Shown here in pieces: positions 8,006 to 21,861 of a stretch of DNA of 64,000 bases. A program made the translations under genes and the position numbers. The notes under the pieces are model-generated. The model saw only the letters and a program-made list of their open reading frames with translations, was not told where the DNA came from and did not search any database. Source of the stretch: Synchiropus splendidus (lineage: Eukaryota; Chordata; Actinopteri; Syngnathiformes; Callionymidae); contig NC_071347.1 of NCBI RefSeq assembly GCF_027744825.2, positions 10,787,501 to 10,851,500 of the forward strand, in the 5' to 3' direction. Numbering within the stretch: the first letter of the stretch is position 1; every line of letters begins with the position of its first letter.

Positions 8006-11000
8006 TACTTGTTTACCAAATGTTTACCTGTCAGATGGCATTTGTTGAGCAAGTTCAGCACCTTGATTTTAATGATATTTAATCACTAATGTACCCAAAA
8101 CTTGCCAATGTGAGGGACTAGAGGTGGGAGTAAGGGATGGCCTTTTTTTTTTTTTATGATGATGATGTTCGGTGAGTAGTTTCTGGCAGTGCACATTCGT
8201 TTTTGTATCGGAGTAGCTCCCAATGGCGGAGGCAGACACACTGAGAGGTTCATTAATACAGTAAACTAAAACAGTAATTGTATACAGCATGTTATAGAGT
8301 GTTGGGATGACACACACCCATACACACACACCGCAAAACTGAACTCTTCTCATCGGTTCTTCATGATTCACGACGGTCACCAATTCAATTTGGGAAGCAC
8401 TGGTGCCAGCTCCACCTTCCATCGTAGCTCCAGTAGTCCTTTGGCCACTGTACGACCTGAACGTTTGTTTTGCGTTGCGTTTTTTTTTCTTTCAGATATT
8501 AATGTCTCGGGTCTGTTAAAGTCCTTCATTTCAACATTGTCTGTCTCAATTTTAAAAACCTGATCGTATATGCTGGATGTGATGTCAGCATCCTGTGTCA
8601 GGTAGGACACGTTCCACAAGCAGATGAATTTGGTACCTACACCGCAACTCCAGAAGTGTGGGTGCAGGTTATGCCTGCGTCTTGCGATCATACATACATT
8701 GAAAAAAAAGAAAAAAAATACAGCAGATGCAGATTTAAAAATGAAAAAAAAAAACAATTACATTGAAGAATGCAATGAGTTGTCGAGTCATTGCATGCAA
8801 ATCTAAGTCAAGTCTCAGGTAGAAAATCCAAGTTAAGTCGAGCCTTTGATTTGGCGTGTCGACTCAATTCACTCAACTTGAGTGTTAACACAAATCCAGA
8901 ACAGAATGAGAACAAAACCATCAGCCTTTGCCTCAATCGTCTGACTGATAATCACAATGAAATTCCATGGCACTCGCTTAAAGTACCTGAGCTCTGTCCA
9001 CACTAGTACTTATTACCTCCAAGTCCTTTAAACTCCTCAAAGGCCTCAGGTAGGCATCCATTCATACGTGAAGTAGCCATGGACCGCACCGGAACACCAT
9101 GAGTTGAGGAGCAAAAGAACATGGGAAAGAAAAAAGGAGCTGGAGAAGCTTTATCTCCTTGACTTCCTTCTCATTGAAATACCTACTTCAGGAGAGGAAA
9201 GCTCCCAGGACTTCATCAGACTAAACTGATCACACTTTCTATGGTCTAACTGTGGTGGAAAACACAGGCAGAAGCGATTCGCTTCCACAGCCGGTGGAAT
9301 CTAGGTTATATTTATATTCTGGGACGGGCCCGCTGTAATCTGCCCAGCTTCATAATTAGCACATCATTGTGTTTACACTCGCAGATCGTACCCTTGAACT
9401 GGTAAAAAAAAAAAAAGAGGACTGGTGTCTGCAAAGATAATTAACCTAAGACGGGAGGAAGTGCAGATCCATGTTGTGATGTAATACCCCGACCTTCTAA
9501 GGAGTCTTAAAAAGAATTTACATTTGAGAGCGGTGAGAGAGGGAGAGTGAGTAAGCAGGGCTGTTTTATATTCACGCCGGTGTTTTCTTTCAAGTATGCC
9601 TTCTCACACAAATGTTATAAAGTCAGCGTTCAGACCACATTACATCCTTCACTTACGCGATGCAACGTCAGGTCTCAAGGCTACATTTGGAAGCTGAATC
9701 TTCATATTGGCAGAATCTTTATCTGATGCGTGCGGCGGTGGTGGAGGCTAAATCATTAAGTGGCTCGAATAGTTATCTTGACTTAATAAAACAGTGTTCA
9801 ATGAAATAACTAATACATCTTCCTTGAGTCAAGAGTTGCTGGCTAAGTGTAACTGGGTTGGATGCTGTGCTTTAAAGCAACAATGTGTAATATTTAGACA
9901 TAAATAGATTATTTTCATATTTCCTCAGACGGCAGGTTTCAGTTTCAACAGTCCAAAATCCCAGAGTCAGACTCTCTGGCTCTCTGTTAAACGCTCCCTT
10001 GGAGTATGTAACTTTCTCTGGGTTAGCCACCCAGAGGTGTGTTCTGTGAGTGGCACCACTGCCCCAACTCCACCCCCACTTTAAAGTGTGTAAAGTCCTG
10101 AGGTTTCGAGCAGGTCACCATCCTGCAGCAGGCAATAGCAAACCTTGACGTTTCCTAGTCTGTAGTAAATTTGCAAATTTTGGAACTAAAAAAATATTCA
10201 GTGAAGACATGGTCAACACTTAGTTCTTTCTCTCTTTATTTTATTATAATAACCTGGGGTCGACGGCCACGCGACGGTATTTATGCCGCCTTCCAGGAGT
10301 CACACTAAAAATATGAGACACATGGACAATCTTTTAATGGAACGTGTTTTAAATGAAATAAAAAAATGTATATAAATACGTAATGTTATTCATACATACC
10401 TTCCCTTGATTTTTTTTGTCTTAGGTTTCCCATCAACAACGTTTGTTTATACCTTGTCGCCTCATTTCTAAGGTCTTGACAGCCCCTCCCAACAGTCACA
10501 GCATATAATGTGGGTCCTGAGGAAATGTTATCGCCAAACACAGTGTTAGAATGACAGCATGTATCTAACTGTAGCTCCCGTGTCTGACTCAAGAGCACTC
10601 GGAGTGACTGTTGAGTGAGGGTTCAGAACAAATAACCAATAACGACAAAGGCCAAAGAACTGGTCACCATCCAGCCACGCAAACACATGCACAACTTCTC
10701 CATCGCCTGTATCTTGAGGCAGATCTTTATTACTCAACACAAGTAATGTCTATGGACTCGCATGCTCTTTAACTTGTCAGGGCGAAGCTTTTACTCATCC
10801 GAGGAACAAGTTCCTCCATTTCACTGAATATCTAAGCGCCATGTATCAGGGGATCGTACAATGAAAAACGATTATTAGCTCATTATCCTGCAGGAATCTA
10901 TGAACGTAGCCCTGCACTCTTATGACCCTCGTGTTTTTGTAGTCGAGACCAAATAAAAATGCTAAATATCCACCCAGCTAGTGCATCACTGGAGTCAGTG

Positions 11001-14000
11001 AGCTTCTTTCGATCTGTCGCCTGATTATTTGTGTAGGTAATTCCTGCCTTCATTGCCCTGTAATTAATATCTATTAATACGCACTTGTGATATCTACTGC
11101 GCCGCTTAAATGCAGCGCTTGGTGGTAGAAGGCCTTGAGGGGATCACAGATCAAATCTAATTAGCTGTATGCAATGCATCGGAGAAATGTCTTCATATTT
11201 ATCGAGCTCCTCTAACTGCTTTTTGCCTTCAGGATCTGATGAGGGGAAAATGTCCTCGGGGGGCCCATAGATGCAGACGCACTACAAGCTGCTCCTCCTG
11301 TCAGCGTGCTGATGTTTCCAGAAATGGCTCTTTGCTGCTGTTCCGGAGGAGCACGGAGGGTGGAGTTCCCCATAAATGTACACTATAAATGATAGATAGC
11401 AGCTCAGGGGCTGGAGCCTTTGTCACACATTCTAATAGCCCTGTCATTCTGCTCTAATCCGGCCCGTTTTCTCAATAAATGCTGTTCAGCAGCATTATTT
11501 TTAGGCGTCTTAAGCAACTCTGTGAACTGCAAACTACCGATTAACTGATGCTGGTGCCAAATCCTATTAGCAGGCTGTTCCATCATTTCCGCGCGTTTTC
11601 CTCTTGGCCGGCAAAATAATGGACAACGCGCAAGCTCCGTGATAGATTTGACTTTCTTCATTTCACCTCGACAGTTCACTTCGTGCTACTTTTTAACATT
11701 TGCTAACCTGACATGTGGAAGTTAAGTGCTTACTTAGCTAGGGGGCTTAAATTATTAGTCGCGACCGTAGACATGAATAAATGGTAGAGCTGAAGTGCTG
11801 ACATAGCAATCTGGATCATTTCGACTCCCGGTGCGAATGTTTTTTATGGTACATGTCACCCATCCCGCTCCTTCTGTGCCTCCTGGTTAGGACAGCAGGC
11901 TCTGATCTAGTGTTGTACTCGAGATTGGTCTTGGTCTTGAGACGAGACTGAGACCCTAAAAAAGTGGTCTTGGGACCCGACTCTGTCTTGTCTCAGACTG
12001 GGTGGAGCTGGAGTTTCTATTCAAGACGAGTCCAGACCGACATAGAAAACTGTCATAATTGGTAAAAGAAGATTCTGGCTTTTTGTTTAGTTTTGTTGTG
12101 TCTCAAACGGATCTACAAAAGGGCCGCAGGTCTCAGGCAGTATGCGCCAACTATACCTTTAGGTTACGCTCGCCAACGGCATGTGAGGATGGAAAAGCAG
12201 CAACCCAACTCAATAACTTCATGAAGTCATTGTGTGGTTGAAAAGGCCAAATGTTCTTTTATCAATTGGATTGAGAGTTAAAGGAGGTGTGCTGCTTTTT
12301 TCAGTCTAATTGTGCAAAATAAGAGGCACAATAAAATGATCCTGCCAAACCAAAGGAGTGTACTATGAAGTACTATGAAAGTGGATATCAGATTTTTGCG
12401 CGCACATTCTTACTGAAAATGTCATTGAATATATGCAACATTCTTGAACAGATCCCAGCTTCGTTGCTTTCCTTTAGCTCTTACATCACAAATATACAAA
12501 TTGTGTATCAGCGTTTCATATTACACTCAATGTTGGGGTGGTACCTAAGAAATAAAAAGTTTAAAAAAGTATAGTTCATACAGGAAATCGGTCAAAAAAG
12601 TGAAAGTACTTGAGGCCAAAACATGCCATGGCACACGTGTGCCAAGCCTTCTGCCAATGCACAATGAAAGTCGCAGTCCTCAGATTTGGATCCTCATCGG
12701 ATCCACAGTCATGATGTGATGTAAGTTAGTTCAGTGTTTCACATTGTCACGACCTAAACTAAACTTAATTCAGCAGAGAGTCAACATGAGACGCTCCATT
12801 CTGCAGCATTAGCATTAGCATTCTGCTAATTTTTACGTATCAAATGATGGAGTCATCCGGGCAGAATCTTTTTTTTTTTTGTTGTGTGATGCCAGGTCAA
12901 CATAACCACACATTAAAAGGTGCGTTTCATTTGAGTCTTTGTGATCTTGCGGAGCAGCGCAAGTCACAAGTAAGTAAGTTGTAACTGTAATGTTATGCAC
13001 TACACTACTACTTCCTTACACCTAGTATTAGTAACATGCTGTACCTGGCGGCACCGTATCGCGCCTTAATGTGACTGAAAGTACTTTATTATGAGCTGAT
13101 GTATGAAGTGTGTGCTGTAGCTTATCGTATGCTATGATGTAATTTTATCCCAATCGGAGAGACACTCTATAAAACAACCTTGTGTTAAAGATTGAAATAC
13201 TGCTTCACAAACATTTGTGTTTTCCGCTCTACTTTGCCTGGGCAATAATGAGCAACTCATCTACTAAATTATGGAGTCTTTATTCCCCCTGCATCCCACT
13301 ATCCCTTATGTCTGCAAGCCATGATTCAAAGGTAGATGGTATGAAGTGCTCCGAGGCTACAACCTTTAGCTTTACAGGCTGCTTGTGTCTGAGTGAAGCC
13401 AGTAGCTCCAGTCAATTATTAATCACGTATGAAGCTTTCTAATGTTCATTGGCTCCTTTCTTCACTGTGATTTCTCAATGCCCTTCAGCTTTTGGTTGTC
13501 TGAGAGAGAGAAGTGATGCCAGCCTTTTTATTGATGTATTTTTATAATTTTTTTTTTGTGTGTGTTCAGTGCACATTGGTGTTTTATGGTGGAAGATAAG
13601 TGCTGCAACCCTGGAGTAAACTATCCCTCTCGGCACGGTCCGGTCTGTGATTGAATTAGCCGGCGCCGGCGCCGCCGCTGCAGCTATCTCCCATGCTGGC
13701 AGTCACGCTGAATCTACCATGTGAAACAACATGATAAAAGGCTGGATTTGATTTGCATTCATGCTGCCGCTTAAGTTCAAAGCAAGGTTGTTGATAATCA
13801 TTAAAGATCACAGCTTCCCCGCCGAGTGATCCGCCTGCGTTTGATGTGGCGCCGCGATTCCGACCCTTCTATTAACAATCGATTAGTCATTGATTATTGA
13901 CTCATTTATACATCCCATAATCTACCATCTTCGCCTGGTATGCTTATGAGGGCAAACGCTTTATCATTTAATTACACTCGCCCTGTTCAGCCAGCCGGGG

Positions 14001-14214
14001 TGAAGATCATCCGGTTTCACGGCCGCAACACTTGAGATCCTCACAAGGAGAAGAAGCTTCACTCTGACACCTCTTTTTTATTTTTAGTGCACTTTGAGGA
14101 TTTTAATTCAGCCATTCAGATTTTAAAATATAACACCGCACTACAAAAAAACCCCACTATTGTTTTGCAATTGAGGCCCAGTTTGCCTCATTCATGATGA
14201 TATATGATTCAAGT
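8006..14214. other. Intergenic stretch, mostly unassigned
   Basis: No gene is supported. There is a CA-rich patch near 8310 and A/T homopolymers at 8130-8160 and 8700-8755. A block at 8770-8890 and another at 11905-12050 are rich in GTCTTG/GAGTC-type words and look like decayed interspersed repeats. Complex, low-repeat sequence with TAAT-rich motifs at 11000-11400 and 13640-14030 could be regulatory. Confidence 0.45.
11905..12050. repeat. Degenerate interspersed repeat (GTTGTACTCGAGA...GAGACGAGAC)
   Basis: A run of short near-repeats of GTCTTG, GAGAC and GACTC, starting at TAGTGTTGTACTCGAGA. I recall similar sequence as a frequent fish interspersed repeat. Its boundaries are not visible and no target duplication was found. 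Confidence 0.45.
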
Positions 14215-15022
14215 TAGGGCTGCTCCGTTAATCGATTTTTTATCGGGATTACGATTATAAAAACGTGGTAGTCGTCGTGAAGCGATTATTCACCCGGACA
14301 CCCGTCTCCCCAGCTTCTCTCATTATGTCCCCAAACGCTGTACCACGCTTCGTCCCGATGAAAATTGCCCGGTGTCAGCGAGGGAGCTCAAGCCTCTGTT
14401 TACACGGAGTGGGGGACGCTGAGATTAGCCACTGTTAGCGACCGACTCCGTCGCTCTGCAGCATGGTATTCAGAACCTCGGAGGAGCAGACGCTCATCCA
14501 GCGTTCCATCTCACAACAGCAATGCTACCTGCTGGTTGGCGATGTTTCAAAAACCAGTGATTATCTGGAAGCGGATTCATCAGAAAAATCGCTTGCTCCG
14601 AACGGGAGATGGAGGCGATAAAATCAAGTGCTCCTCGTCATTCATCACGCTGCAGAGACGCAGGAAGGGCGCTCAAATATGCAAGTTTTATAATCAAAGG
14701 AGGACTTCTGCTATCACAAAAAATGAATTCAAATATTGGAATATGACATCACAGCTTACAAATCAGAACCTCTGGAACATCTTTGCGTCCCAGCCAAGTG
14801 CCTGCACAGCTGGAAATATTGTCTCCTGTCTCCAGTTCTCTGAAGCCTGACCATACAGAGTGGCAACGTTTCAAGAGATAAATATTTAACCTACATCAAG
14901 AAGGTTAAATTATTATATAAATTTTACACATTTTTCATTTCATTGTTGTTCATTGTTCAATAAAGTTTTATATGAATGAAAATAATCGCAATTATCATTT
15001 TTGCCATAATGAACCAGCCCTA
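14215..15022 (+). mobile_element. hAT-like transposon remnant with 8-bp target duplication
   Basis: The ends TAGGGCTGCTCCGTTAATCG and (reverse) ATAATGAACCAGCCCTA are inverted over about 8 bp. They are flanked by ATTCAAGT (14207-14214) and TTTCAAGT (15023-15030), an 8-bp duplication with one mismatch that is diagnostic for hAT. The 808-bp interior holds an open frame at 14365-14850. Its end contains CTAGNIVSC, resembling the C-terminal dimerisation region of hAT transposases (normally ...STAGNIVS). The transposase is otherwise deleted, so the element is non-autonomous. Confidence 0.8.
14365..14850 (+). pseudogene. Deleted hAT transposase remnant ORF (161 codons)
   Basis: This is an open frame inside the hAT-like element. 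Most of it shows no similarity that I recognise. The last 25 codons include FASQPSACTAGNIVSC, which resembles the motif near the C-terminus of hAT transposases. The catalytic domain expected between the N-terminal part and this motif is absent, consistent with a large internal deletion. Expression as a functional protein is unlikely. Confidence 0.4.
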
Positions 15023-15044
15023 TTTCAAGTCTAGATGAATGATG

Positions 15045-15720
15045 AATGACTCGGGATGCGCCAATACCATTTTTTTCCAAAACCATTAATGCACGAGTAC
15101 TTGCATCGGAGTACTCTCCGATACCAGTGCTGAGTACTTACAGCAGTTACTTTGAATTTTTAAGATGCTTCCATATACATTTATATCTGAACAACAACAC
15201 TCAGTATGGTTTTCTTGTACATGGGTGAAGATCACCAGTTTCACTGCAGCACAAACACAAATTTTAGAAAACTGTCATAAACCAGTGCTTCTCAAACATT
15301 TTCTGTTGTGCCCTCCCCGAAACTCTCCTCCACATCTTTAAATAGTATTACTTTTCTATAAAATTATTATACAAAAAGGAAAAAGTACGCTTCTGCATAA
15401 CATTGTATCCATAACATTAAAGAAAAGAAAAAAAGAAGGTAACAGATCAACTTAACTTTAATAACATTGTTTTTGTCTGTAACAGAAAAGGCTTCCTGAA
15501 ATAAAAAAAATAATATCATGAGTTGATGTGCAATTATGCTTTATTTTTTAGTACAGTAAAAAAGTATTTTCCCTGAGGTCACATGCGCCCACTGGCATCG
15601 CTCCACTATTTGAGAAGGACTTCAAAATCTTCGCACTGCAGTAAAGTGGTGTAGGTATTGGTGACCATTCTCTGTGTATCAGTACAAATACCCAAGCTCG
15701 GTATCTGTGTCACCATGAAG
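15045..15720. repeat. Nested interspersed repeats (GATGCGCCAATACC type, with CAGTGCTTCTCAAA insert)
   Basis: The left part (15052-15150) is built from GATACC/GAGTACT words, and the right part (15620-15715) contains the inverted words GGTATTGG and CTCGGTATCTG, so the two look like the arms of one element. Between them, 15282-15620 starts CAGTGCTTCTCAAA and ends TTTGAGAAGG, a second element inserted in the first. Both resemble fish hAT-type MITEs, but target duplications were not resolved. Confidence 0.5.
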
Positions 15721-16365
15721 CACCTACACATATGGCACCCATTTTGACAGCGTTGCACATGTTCCTTCTTGTCAGAGCTCAGTGAGAGTTGTGCCTCGCC
15801 CTTTGCCTTCACCCTTTGTGATCATGTGTGCATCAGTCCCCACACTGAGGAATGAGATGTAAGTGGAGTTTTCCCCATTTCATTTCATGTGCGAATATTT
15901 TACAGCGACTGGAAAGACAGATTGAAAATGGTGTGGTGCAAACCTTGCGGCATTGTTCAAAAGCATTTTCATGAGATGCTAGTCCAGAAATCAACCCAAT
16001 TTGTTTCTCCTGAAACATGACATCATTGAATCTCTCTCTGATCTTCGCTCTCATTCATCTGACTGACTGACGCTGAGTAACAGGATGCTTCGGCACATTT
16101 TGCACGGAGAGGTGAACCACCGTGCCTGTGGCACAGTTCCTCACTTTGAGAGCCATGTCAACCATGACAGCCCAGGAGGCCCAGAAGCTTTTTGATACTT
16201 GGCTAGACCCCATCCATCCCTTGTGACCGTTGGGTATCTGACAAATCAGCGACATCTGCCGGAGTAATTGATGTTGATCATCCCTCAATCATCTTCCACC
16301 CCTGTCTGCACCGTGATGGTTTCCTCGAAGCACAAAGGAAGAGAAGACATGAGGAAAAGGTAGTA
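15721..16365. other. Intergenic stretch, nothing assigned
   Basis: This is complex sequence without a supported gene or a clear repeat. Minus-strand open frames of about 70 codons show no recognised domain. Confidence 0.4.
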
Positions 16366-17089
16366 CAGTGGTACCTCGGTTTTCGAACATCCTGGAATTT
16401 GAACAAATCGGAGTTCAAACAAAAATTTACAGATTTTTTTGCTTCGGATTTCGAACAAAAATCCAGAACCCGAACGCCCCCGAAATAAGCCGGAAAAAAC
16501 ATAACGTGCGCAGACCGATCAGCTGACCCATGACGCGCTTTGTTATTGTGTATAACGCAGCCTCTGTATGCAGACGTGTCCCGTTAGCTCCATTTACTGA
16601 CTGTTTTTTCTTCATATTGAGGTGTAAAACCTTTCTGGACCATGGTAGAGTGTCACAGGGGATGTGCTCCTCGACACCTCCGAGGCTGGAGCGCGCACTC
16701 CAGGGTTTGATGTCCTGTTGTGGGCTGGAGCTGGGACAGGGATGAGGCGAGTCTGGGACAGAGCGTGACTTGGTTTATGACTTTGTCACAGCCAAACTGC
16801 ACAGAAGCGCACATTCAGAGCTGGACACGCACCGGGCACCTCTTCACTTCTGGAGAGACGTCACTCACTCGGCAGCCCCTCCCACATGCAGCGGCCACAC
16901 ACATAGAGGAACAGCGCACCTGCAGCAGACACTCTACATTCACTCCTACAAAAGCCTCTTTTAAGGCTTGGAACGCATTATTTCTTTTTCCATTCATTGT
17001 AATGGGAAACATCGATTCAGATTTCAAACAATTTGCTTCTTGAACCGACCTTCTGGAACGGATTGTGGTCAAGAACCGAGGTGCCACTG
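16366..17089 (-). mobile_element. Pogo/Tigger-like non-autonomous transposon, copy 2 (complete, inverted)
   Basis: The ends are CAGTGGTACCTCGGTT at 16366 and AACCGAGGTGCCACTG ending at 17089, flanked by TA at 16364-16365 and 17090-17091. The interior matches copy 1 in reverse. The segment holding CAGCTCCAGCCCACAACAGG in copy 1 appears as its complement near 16710-16735. At 724 bp it is about 100 bp longer than copy 1 and retains the GGAGTGAATGTAGAGTGTCT region (as complement) that copy 1 lacks. Confidence 0.88.
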
Positions 17090-17380
17090 TATAAGACAAA
17101 GTGTTACTAAACATTTCTACACAATATTGCAGACTCTGCTGTACTCTGGGGTCTCAATACCACGACCTGGATCTAAGGGGCACGGCTCCGGTGCTGGTCA
17201 TGTCAGCAGCTGCAACAGGAATTCATGGGGACATTTTCCAAAGTTTCATATTATCGATGTGAAGTGACTGAACGCCTCCAACATCAAATCCCATCTAAGT
17301 CGGCTCATTCCCAGCCCTGGAGGTTTTATTGAAATAGTTGTTCTCTTTACAAACGGCGACCCCTTATGCACGACCGCCGT

Positions 17381-17442
17381 CACTTTGTGACTGATGAAGG
17401 TAAAAATAATCCACTTTGTGACTGAGGAAGGTAGAAATAATC
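17381..17442. repeat. 31-bp tandem duplication
   Basis: Two adjacent copies begin CACTTTGTGACTGA at 17381 and 17412 and differ at two positions. Confidence 0.9.
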
Positions 17443-19760
17443 CACTCCTGACTTCGAGTTGGTATCGATCCCCTCACCTGAAGTGTTTGTGTTATTGTGG
17501 CCCTGAGCAAGATACCCGTGTTTCGGATGCGTCGCTGCGTTGCAACCTACTGCCGTCAGTGGGTAGTGTAAAGCACTGCATAAGCATTGAAGGAACAGCC
17601 ATTTACCATTCATTTCCATGGACTTGATCTTTTTGATCTGACGTTATGAAGAAGTGGCTTCTGGATTTATTAGCTGAAGGACTGGATCAAGATGTGATGC
17701 TGGCTTCCCATTTGCTGTATTTCCCTGCTGTGTGTCCTCTTGGGTAAAGGGTTTAGTCATCCACCAGACATTCAGAGCTTCTTTCTTCATAGAACAGAGA
17801 AACCTGCTTTTTTTCCCTTGGCAGGAATGGAAGTGGGGAATACAACTGCTCTGTGGGCTTTGACTAGGGCTTGGGAAGTGGATGAGGAAAGGAAAGACAT
17901 ATCTGATGTGACGGCTACACCTATGACCCAGGAAGGTAAAGTATTGAAAAATCTATGAATATTTAGAAGTCTATAACGCTGTCCAAGTACCATGTCACAG
18001 TTTGAACATTGGGTCAGTGTTATCCCCGACACTTCAGGTCAGAGAACGGCATAAACACCGGTGCATGTCTCTGCACGCCGCAGGCTCGTGTCATCCCAAA
18101 ATAATGCGGTGATGGACGAATGCGAGTCGCCTGCTCCAGCTGCAGGCTGTAATACAAAATTGTCTGGGGGCTTGCAGCCAGTTAGCCGAATTATTGCCTG
18201 AAAATATTGGCGTGCCAGGGAGAGGGGGTTCTGCCTAAAATTGGGGTTGATGGATGGTGGTATGGAATTGATAAGGATCTCTTCGATGAGAGCACAGAGA
18301 AATTAGCAAGCCGAACACAGATGTAGCCCGTGCATGAGCTGAGGAACATAGCGTGGCATTGAATTACATGTCTGGCATAGCATCACACCCCTGGTGCATA
18401 TGAATATTGATCCATGCGTTTTAAGGAAGGATTGATTTGACTGGGGAGACAAAGTCATGAGAGTGCAGCTGTGCTCTGCTGCTTATTATTGCATCCCTGA
18501 CAAGACACGTCCCTGCTCCTTGGGTAATATATATATATATATAGATATGATATACAAGTTGTCACACACCAACTATATATAGAAACATCGGCTGCTAGAT
18601 TAGCAGCTTAGTGGCGTCCAGATAATAATGATAATCGGATTCTCCTTTAAAAAAGACATTTACAACCTTGAGTTTCTCAGGCACAACGAGGCCAGCGGTG
18701 AGTTTAAAATCAAAGAGCAGGAAGTAAAGTCTTTCTCTGACTCCCAGCTACACAGGGCAAGAGGCAAGGGGACACACACAAACTTCGACCTCAGACAATA
18801 TTGTGTCATCCATTCGCCTCTGTGTATCTTTAACTTCCAACGTGGAACCCTGTTTCTGTGCGGCTGCTAACCACAACACGGCTGTGCACAATAAAAAAAT
18901 GTTGAGCAAAACGGGCCTGTGGTAAGTTTATGTCACAGGTTTTAAAAGTAATGTTAGATTCTAGTGCAGCATTATAGTAAGTTTCTGCCAGTAAATGAAA
19001 TTATGTTGCCACCTTTTTTCTGGCAGGTCAGAGGCAGAGCTCCTGAGGCGTGACCAATAATGAAATTAATATAATCCTTTGCATTTAGATCTTACATTTA
19101 ACAGGTTCATGCTGTGTTGCAGGGGCATCCAAACTTTTTATTAAGGACGGCCTCATTCGATCAGGTGAAGATTTTGGAGGTCTAGATTGACCAGAACATG
19201 TTATCGAGAGGTGTTTTACATAGAGGTTGAAACACTGCAGTTAGCATTGCTACTTAGCTTTGTGGTGTTTTCATTTAAAATATCTGTTTGATGTATGAAA
19301 ATATATATTTTTTTAATGGTTGCAGTGTTGTTTTTCAGTTCTGATTTTGCTCTCTGTGGTTCATGTAGTTAGGAGTCACAAATGATAATTGTAAGAACGA
19401 TGCTGCCTCAACTTAAACCACATGTTCTAGCTATACTTATGGTTACCAATTATTGGAAACACACCTGATGACAATTTGCCTTATCGGGACATTTTGGCGG
19501 ATCACCATGAGGCAAAACCACAGTTTTAGGAGTACAGCTTCAAAATATCTGGATCATTACAATTGGGTTTAGGTTTGGTCATAAGTCCTGGCTAAGGTTA
19601 AAAAAAAAAAAAGCAATAAAGTCGATAAAATTACCTCACAAAGGTAGCGTTGTAAGTGTGTGATTGTGTGCATGTGTGTGTTTATCCTTGTCACATATAA
19701 TAAACTGAAAAAAAAAACAAGTTTAAAACCTTCATTATTTGTTCTTGTTGATGCAAACTT

Positions 19761-19792
19761 ACTAAAATACTAAAATACTAAAATACTAAAAG
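19761..19792. repeat. (ACTAAAAT)4 minisatellite
   Basis: Four tandem 8-bp units; the last ends in G instead of T. Confidence 0.9.
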
Positions 19793-20717
19793 TGAAAAGT
19801 ATAAAAACTCCTGCCACTCTTCTTCAACATCCTGGGGTGTTCAGTGCCATATTTAGCCACACAGCGTGCTTAACTTGCGTGTCACGTATTAGTGTCACAA
19901 TAAATCAGCCAAAAGTGATCGGTTCCCAACTTTGTGCTTGCGTGTTGAGTTTGTCTTACTGATGGGGTGAAATAGTCATTTTGTAATGTATGCTGTTTTG
20001 TCTCAGATAATCCGTTTTTCTCACACATTCAACACGAATGTAGTCGTCCGGACTACTGCAAGGTTAAGCGCTCATTTCAGTGATATTTCGGTTCATGTCT
20101 TGTCTGTTTACTTGATAAAATTGAGTTAATTTGGCGAATACATCTGACTCAGATATTTAGAGGAGCAGGATTCTGCTGGCATGTTTCCAGATTGACTCTC
20201 CAGAGGCAGGGGAAGATTTCCACTCCATCAAGTCCACTTTATTTTTGGAGCGGATTTCTCTTCAAAACCATGGAACACATACAGTGGCAGTGACCCTCTT
20301 GGCCAAACCTGGGCACAGAGTGGACCTAGGGCAACACGCAGATCTCTGACTGTCCCTGTCGGCTCACAGTGTCCTCAAACGTGAAACAAGTATTCCGACT
20401 AGATCCAGAAAATGTCTAAAAGACCAGACATGAGAACACCCAGGGGAGTGGAAGAGGAAACCAAACACTCATGCTGACAGACATACCGCCCACTCTTGCT
20501 GTTGACCTGGTGCACAAAGTGCACCAATTATAAATCTGTTTAGTACACAATTGTTTTGTTTTTGTTTGAGCGCAAGTCAGACTATTGAACACCTGTTTGT
20601 AGATATGCTGCAACACCATTATGCATGCTTGCTAGTTTCTCTAAGACTTGGTGTATATACATATATATATTGAAATTCTTATAAAATTGAAATTGTTATA
20701 CAAATATTTTCAAGACA

Positions 20718-20812
20718 TGAAAAGAGCTTTAGTTTAAATATGGTGATATAAAAACTGAATATAGCCACCATCGTGATTTATTGTGCTATTGTCAAACTGA
20801 TGCAAAATGAAT
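20718..20812 (+). repeat. Dispersed repeat, copy A (inverted partner at 38575-38670)
   Basis: About 95 bp, including GGTGATATAAAAAC and ATAGCCACCATCGTGATTTA, reappears as reverse complement at 38575-38670 with only scattered differences. The function is unknown; it is probably a transposon fragment. A 122-bp TA array starts 28 bp after this copy. Confidence 0.8.
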
Positions 20813-20838
20813 ATGGGTCCATCATTTCATTTGATTCA

Positions 20839-21660
<822 letters not shown>

Positions 21661-21805
21661 TGAGAGCAGTCACGCCTCCCCTCGCCCCCTCCCTCCCTCC
21701 CTCCCTCCCCCCTGGTGCGCTGTCCGGCTCTGTGGTGCTGAACGCCGGAGACACTCGGCAGCCTGCAGCGCGGAGGAGCCGCCGTGTGCAGCACCAGGAC
21801 GGAGC

Positions 21806-21859
21806 ATGAAGCAGCCCAAAGTTCAGTGGAGTGTCCTGGGGGGATTGCGCCGTGGATAA
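21806..21859 (+). other. Upstream ORF 1 (17 codons plus stop) in cadherin leader
   Basis: ATG at 21806 with TAA at 21857-21859. The -3 position is a purine (G). It is present in the mRNA only if transcription starts upstream of 21806. It ends before the main ATG, so it could lower translation of the main frame. Confidence 0.35.
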
Positions 21860-21861
21860 AC

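Larger units (their letters stand above)
17090..20700. other. Intergenic stretch, decayed repeats and possible regulatory block
   Basis: A 31-bp tandem duplication lies at 17381-17442. An interspersed-repeat remnant lies at 17480-17580 (words like CCTGAGCAAGATACC...). Low-repeat sequence at 18050-18440 is a possible conserved block. A TA run sits at about 18526-18541. A remnant beginning AGGGGCATCCAAACTTTTT is at 19122-19205. (ACTAAAAT)4 lies at 19761-19792. No gene is supported. Confidence 0.45.

Noticed and set aside
16720..17043. Recurrent open frames (beginning [13 protein letters not shown]) also seen at 7475-7696 and 49315-49626
   Set aside because: They lie inside the pogo-like non-autonomous element. 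They look conserved only because the copies are recent. No transposase or other domain is present.
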